Shown here: positions 15,192 through 17,283 of the stretch, piece after piece
How the letters are laid out: each line of letters starts with the position of its first letter
Numbering within the stretch: the stretch's first letter is position 1
Assembly: GCF_023229105.1 (NCBI RefSeq)
Contig: NZ_JALNZY010000043.1
Location: 1-17,283, forward strand
Direction: 5' to 3'
DNA: 17,283 nt
Origin: Sulfurimonas sp.
Lineage (GTDB): Bacteria > Campylobacterota > Campylobacteria > Campylobacterales > Sulfurimonadaceae
The notes under the pieces: generated by a model
The model's input: only the letters and a program-made list of their open reading frames with translations
Databases searched by the model: none
What the model was told of the DNA's origin: nothing
Translations under genes and position numbers: made by a program

Positions 15192-16244
15192 CTACCCCAC
15201 AAGTCTATTTATATCGTTATACAGTCCAAGCCCCATAAGTGAAAAAAGTATCACCCAGCCGGCAATGGTTAATTTTATCATAATCCTCTCGCTTACCTCA
15301 CGTCTAAAGATAAGTTCATAGAGGTTAAACATGATATGTCCGCCATCAAGGGCAGGGATGGGAAGCAGGTTTAAAACTCCTAAGTTTACGGAGATTAGTG
15401 CTGCAAAAAAGAGCACGCTCATCCAGCCTGCATCTGTAGCATCAGAGGTTAGTTTTACTATAGAGATTATTCCGCCTAGCTCCTTAGCAGGAACTTCGCC
15501 TACTATAAGTTTTTTAAGTCCTGTAAATATCAAAGTAGATGCAAAAGCAGTCTGCTGTGATGCATAAGAGAGTGTTTCCCCAGCACTAAGTTCAAGCTTA
15601 TGTGAAACTCCTGCACTTCCTATACCAATCATCTTTTTCTCAATAACTTCATTAAACATGTTTGTCGTTTGCGTTATATTTGGCGTTAGTGTTATAAAGT
15701 GAATATATCCAGCTCTCTCAACTTCAAGATGCAGCTTACCCTCAGAGGTTTCAATAATCTCTGCCATATCCCTCCATGCAGCAACCGGAGTACCATTTAT
15801 AGAGCGGATTGTGTCATTAGTCTCAAGTCCCGCAACAAATGCCGGAGAATCTTTTACGACATTTCCGATTACAGCAGAGAGAATATTCGGTCCGCCAAGG
15901 GCTATAACAAAATAGAGAACAAATGCCAAAACAAAGTTTGCCAATGGACCTGCAAGAAGAATGAAAATCTTCTGTGAGGGTGTTTTTACATTATAGCTAT
16001 CTTCATCATAGCTCTTCTTTGTCGGGTCACTATCGTCTTGCCCTTTCATCCTTACGTAACCGCCAAGAGGGATAATTGCAATCTTCCACTCGGTTCCCCA
16101 TTTTTTAAAGGAAGCTACTTTGCGACCAAAACCTATGCTAAAAACCTCTACATATACTCCCATCGCACGCGCTGCAAAGTAGTGACCGAGTTCATGAAAA
16201 AATATAAGTGCGGAAATTACTATTATAGAGACTAAAAAACTCAT
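15192..16244 (-). CDS. rseP: Site-2 (RseP/M50) intramembrane zinc metalloprotease
   Basis: This 350-aa inner-membrane protease cleaves membrane-embedded substrates such as anti-sigma factors or signal-peptide remnants. The zinc motif HELGH is at 17-21 in TM1. The third zinc ligand lies in NLLPIPALDGG (LDG at 299-301) in a C-terminal TM. One PDZ domain spans about 122-188 (SPAFVAGLETNDTIRSINGT). E. coli RseP has two PDZ domains, so this is the shorter single-PDZ form usual in Campylobacterota. The ATG overlaps the pgsA stop (ATGA). Target proteins cannot be deduced from the window. Confidence 0.96.
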   Translation of the reverse strand: MSFLVSIIVISALIFFHELGHYFAARAMGVYVEVFSIGFGRKVASFKKWGTEWKIAIIPLGGYVRMKGQDDSDPTKKSYDEDSYNVKTPSQKIFILLAGPLANFVLAFVLYFVIALGGPNILSAVIGNVVKDSPAFVAGLETNDTIRSINGTPVAAWRDMAEIIETSEGKLHLEVERAGYIHFITLTPNITQTTNMFNEVIEKKMIGIGSAGVSHKLELSAGETLSYASQQTAFASTLIFTGLKKLIVGEVPAKELGGIISIVKLTSDATDAGWMSVLFFAALISVNLGVLNLLPIPALDGGHIMFNLYELIFRREVSERIMIKLTIAGWVILFSLMGLGLYNDINRLVG

Positions 16245-16795
16245 GCGTTACTTCCTTTTAAGATTGCAGCCCTAAAACCCCAAAGATACTCAAAGCCGGA
16301 GTAGAGCGTTAATGCTACGGCAAACCACAGAAGCTCACTTCCAAAAGGCCAGTGCATAAGCAAAAAGCCTATGGCAATCATCTGCACCACAGTTTTTACT
16401 TTTCCAGCCCATGAAGCTTTCACGCTTAAACCTTCACTTACGGCAACGGTGCGGATTCCTGTAATAAAAAGTTCACGGATAATGATGATATATATTGCCC
16501 ATGCACTCGCCTCGCCAATAACCATAAGTCCTAAAAACGCGGCAATAATGAGCATCTTATCTGCAAGCGGGTCGATGATAGCGCCGAGCATCGTCATCTG
16601 GTTCCACTCTCTTGCGATAAAACCGTCAAAAAAGTCCGTCACGCTTGCTAGAACAAACAAAAGTGAAGCAAAGTAGTAGTTCCAAGTTATATCGTAACCA
16701 GCTTGTGTAAAATAGTCGGGATTTAAGATAATCCAAAACATAAGTGGTGCTAAAAGGATGCGTGAAAACGCTAAGATATTGGGAAGATTTAACAA
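16241..16795 (-). CDS. pgsA: CDP-diacylglycerol-glycerol-3-phosphate 3-phosphatidyltransferase
   Basis: This 184-aa inner-membrane enzyme makes phosphatidylglycerol phosphate from CDP-diacylglycerol and glycerol-3-phosphate, the committed step to acidic phospholipids. The CDP-alcohol phosphotransferase signature is complete: D54, D57-G58, A61-R62, G71, D75, D79 with exact spacing. The N-terminus LNLPNILAFSRI is typical of PgsA. Hydrophobic helices run through the rest. The start is a TTG, supported by AAGG six nt upstream; an in-frame stop lies a few codons before and no ATG is available. The low-efficiency start may keep expression modest. First gene of the operon with rseP and yggS. Confidence 0.95.
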   Translation of the reverse strand: MLNLPNILAFSRILLAPLMFWIILNPDYFTQAGYDITWNYYFASLLFVLASVTDFFDGFIAREWNQMTMLGAIIDPLADKMLIIAAFLGLMVIGEASAWAIYIIIIRELFITGIRTVAVSEGLSVKASWAGKVKTVVQMIAIGFLLMHWPFGSELLWFAVALTLYSGFEYLWGFRAAILKGSNA

Positions 16796-16849
16796 AAACA
16801 GCCTTAATAATTAATTCTGTATTTTAGCTTTTTGGCTCTTAATTTAGGC

Positions 16850-16879
16850 TTGACATTCTCTTTGTCTCTTGGGTATGAT
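16850..16879 (+). promoter_or_regulatory. sigma70-type promoter for the plus-strand gene
   Basis: A perfect -35 TTGACA (16850-16855), an 18-bp spacer and a -10 TATGAT (16874-16879), one base from consensus. Transcription would start near 16886, giving a leader of about 22 nt before the ATG at 16908. It is the best promoter match in the window and lies in the divergent pgsA/plus-strand gap. Confidence 0.7.
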
Positions 16880-16907
16880 AAAGCCAATATAGAAGCTAAG
16901 AGATAAA

Positions 16908-17283
16908 ATGGATTTAAAAAAAATAGAAGAAAAAGTTCTCTCAAGTTCACCTTTTGTAAAAGAGGTAGCTGTAATCTTACATAAGCAGCATCCGTTTGCA
17001 TTTATCTATCTCGATTTTGATGCCCTTAAAGAGGCAAAAATCATCAATATCAAGGAGGAGATACGGTGGTATGCAGTCGAGCTTTACAATATGAAAGCAA
17101 AAGAGTCACAAAAGATAAAGGGTTTTAAAATTTTAACTACTCCGCTTAAAAAAAATGTTTCAGAGGAGTTGATTTGGGCGGATAAGCAAGCGAGTCATGA
17201 AAAGGAGCCAAACGACGAGGTGTACAAGGTTTTAAAGTCATTCATAGCGACAATGACTAAAAAAGAGATTTTTCTCTCTTGTC
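16908..17283 (+). CDS. Protein beginning with an acyl-CoA-synthetase C-terminal-like domain, followed by a possible acyl-carrier domain (3' end outside window)
   Basis: About 125 residues are visible. Residues 1-85 (IEEKVLSSSPFVKEVAVILH, then FAFIYLDFD, KIKGFKILTTPL) resemble the small C-terminal domain of AMP-forming acyl-CoA synthetases. This domain normally follows a large N-terminal domain of about 400 residues that is absent here: an in-frame TAG (16890-16892) precedes the ATG, and a strong promoter lies just upstream, so this is a real start. From about 104 (DEVYKVLKSFIATMTKK) the sequence looks like the first helix of an acyl-carrier-type domain, as in fused acyltransferase/acyl-ACP synthetase (Aas-like) proteins, but the window stops before the serine site. 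Likely lipid-related; the role is not settled. Confidence 0.6.
   Translation, partial: MDLKKIEEKVLSSSPFVKEVAVILHKQHPFAFIYLDFDALKEAKIINIKEEIRWYAVELYNMKAKESQKIKGFKILTTPLKKNVSEELIWADKQASHEKEPNDEVYKVLKSFIATMTKKEIFLSC

Noticed and set aside
16804..17001. Small minus-strand gene antisense to the plus-strand start
   Set aside because: It runs across the promoter and the 5' part of the plus-strand gene, has no homology I recognise and no ribosome-binding site.

Overview
The window reads as a piece of a Campylobacterota (epsilonproteobacterial) chromosome, most like Sulfurimonas or a close relative. The DNA is AT-rich, intergenic gaps are small, and neighbouring genes often overlap. The housekeeping block pgsA-rseP-yggS and a TonB/ExbBD, Fe-S-rich accessory cluster fit that group. 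This placement comes from recognising protein families and composition; no search was run. All genes are on the minus strand except the last, which starts at 16908 on the plus strand.

Reading in the direction of transcription (high to low coordinates), the right part holds a housekeeping operon: pgsA (TTG start), rseP and yggS, joined by a 4-base overlap and by direct abutment. Next comes a lone meso-diaminopimelate dehydrogenase gene (ddh). It is bracketed by two same-orientation, diverged copies of a ~90-bp palindromic repeat (14388-14476 and 13097-13194), so it looks like an inserted cassette. Divergent to pgsA, behind a good sigma70-type promoter, is a truncated plus-strand gene. It begins directly with an acyl-CoA-synthetase C-terminal-type domain.

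The left 13 kb is one co-directional accessory cluster that starts at a promoter carrying a perfect 11-bp tandem repeat (12969-12990). Its order is: TonB-dependent receptor, ExbB, ExbD, a second paralogous TonB-dependent receptor, a CcdA/DsbD-type thiol-redox membrane protein, a 788-aa membrane polyferredoxin with a long periplasmic C-terminal domain, a second NapH-type membrane polyferredoxin, a single-subunit 2-hydroxyacyl-CoA-dehydratase/double-cubane-cluster-type protein, its ATP-dependent [4Fe-4S] activator, and an RND efflux permease cut by the window edge. From the CcdA-like gene onward, gaps are 12 bp or less and many genes overlap.

The working idea is an uptake-plus-reduction system. 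A ligand or metal complex is imported or sensed at the outer membrane. Membrane Fe-S proteins and a thiol relay move electrons across or along the inner membrane. A soluble ATP-driven low-potential reductase of nitrogenase-like cluster chemistry acts on an unknown substrate. An RND pump may remove a product or toxic ligand. The family assignments are well supported; the joint function and the substrate are inference. I do not recognise this exact gene combination as a described pathway.
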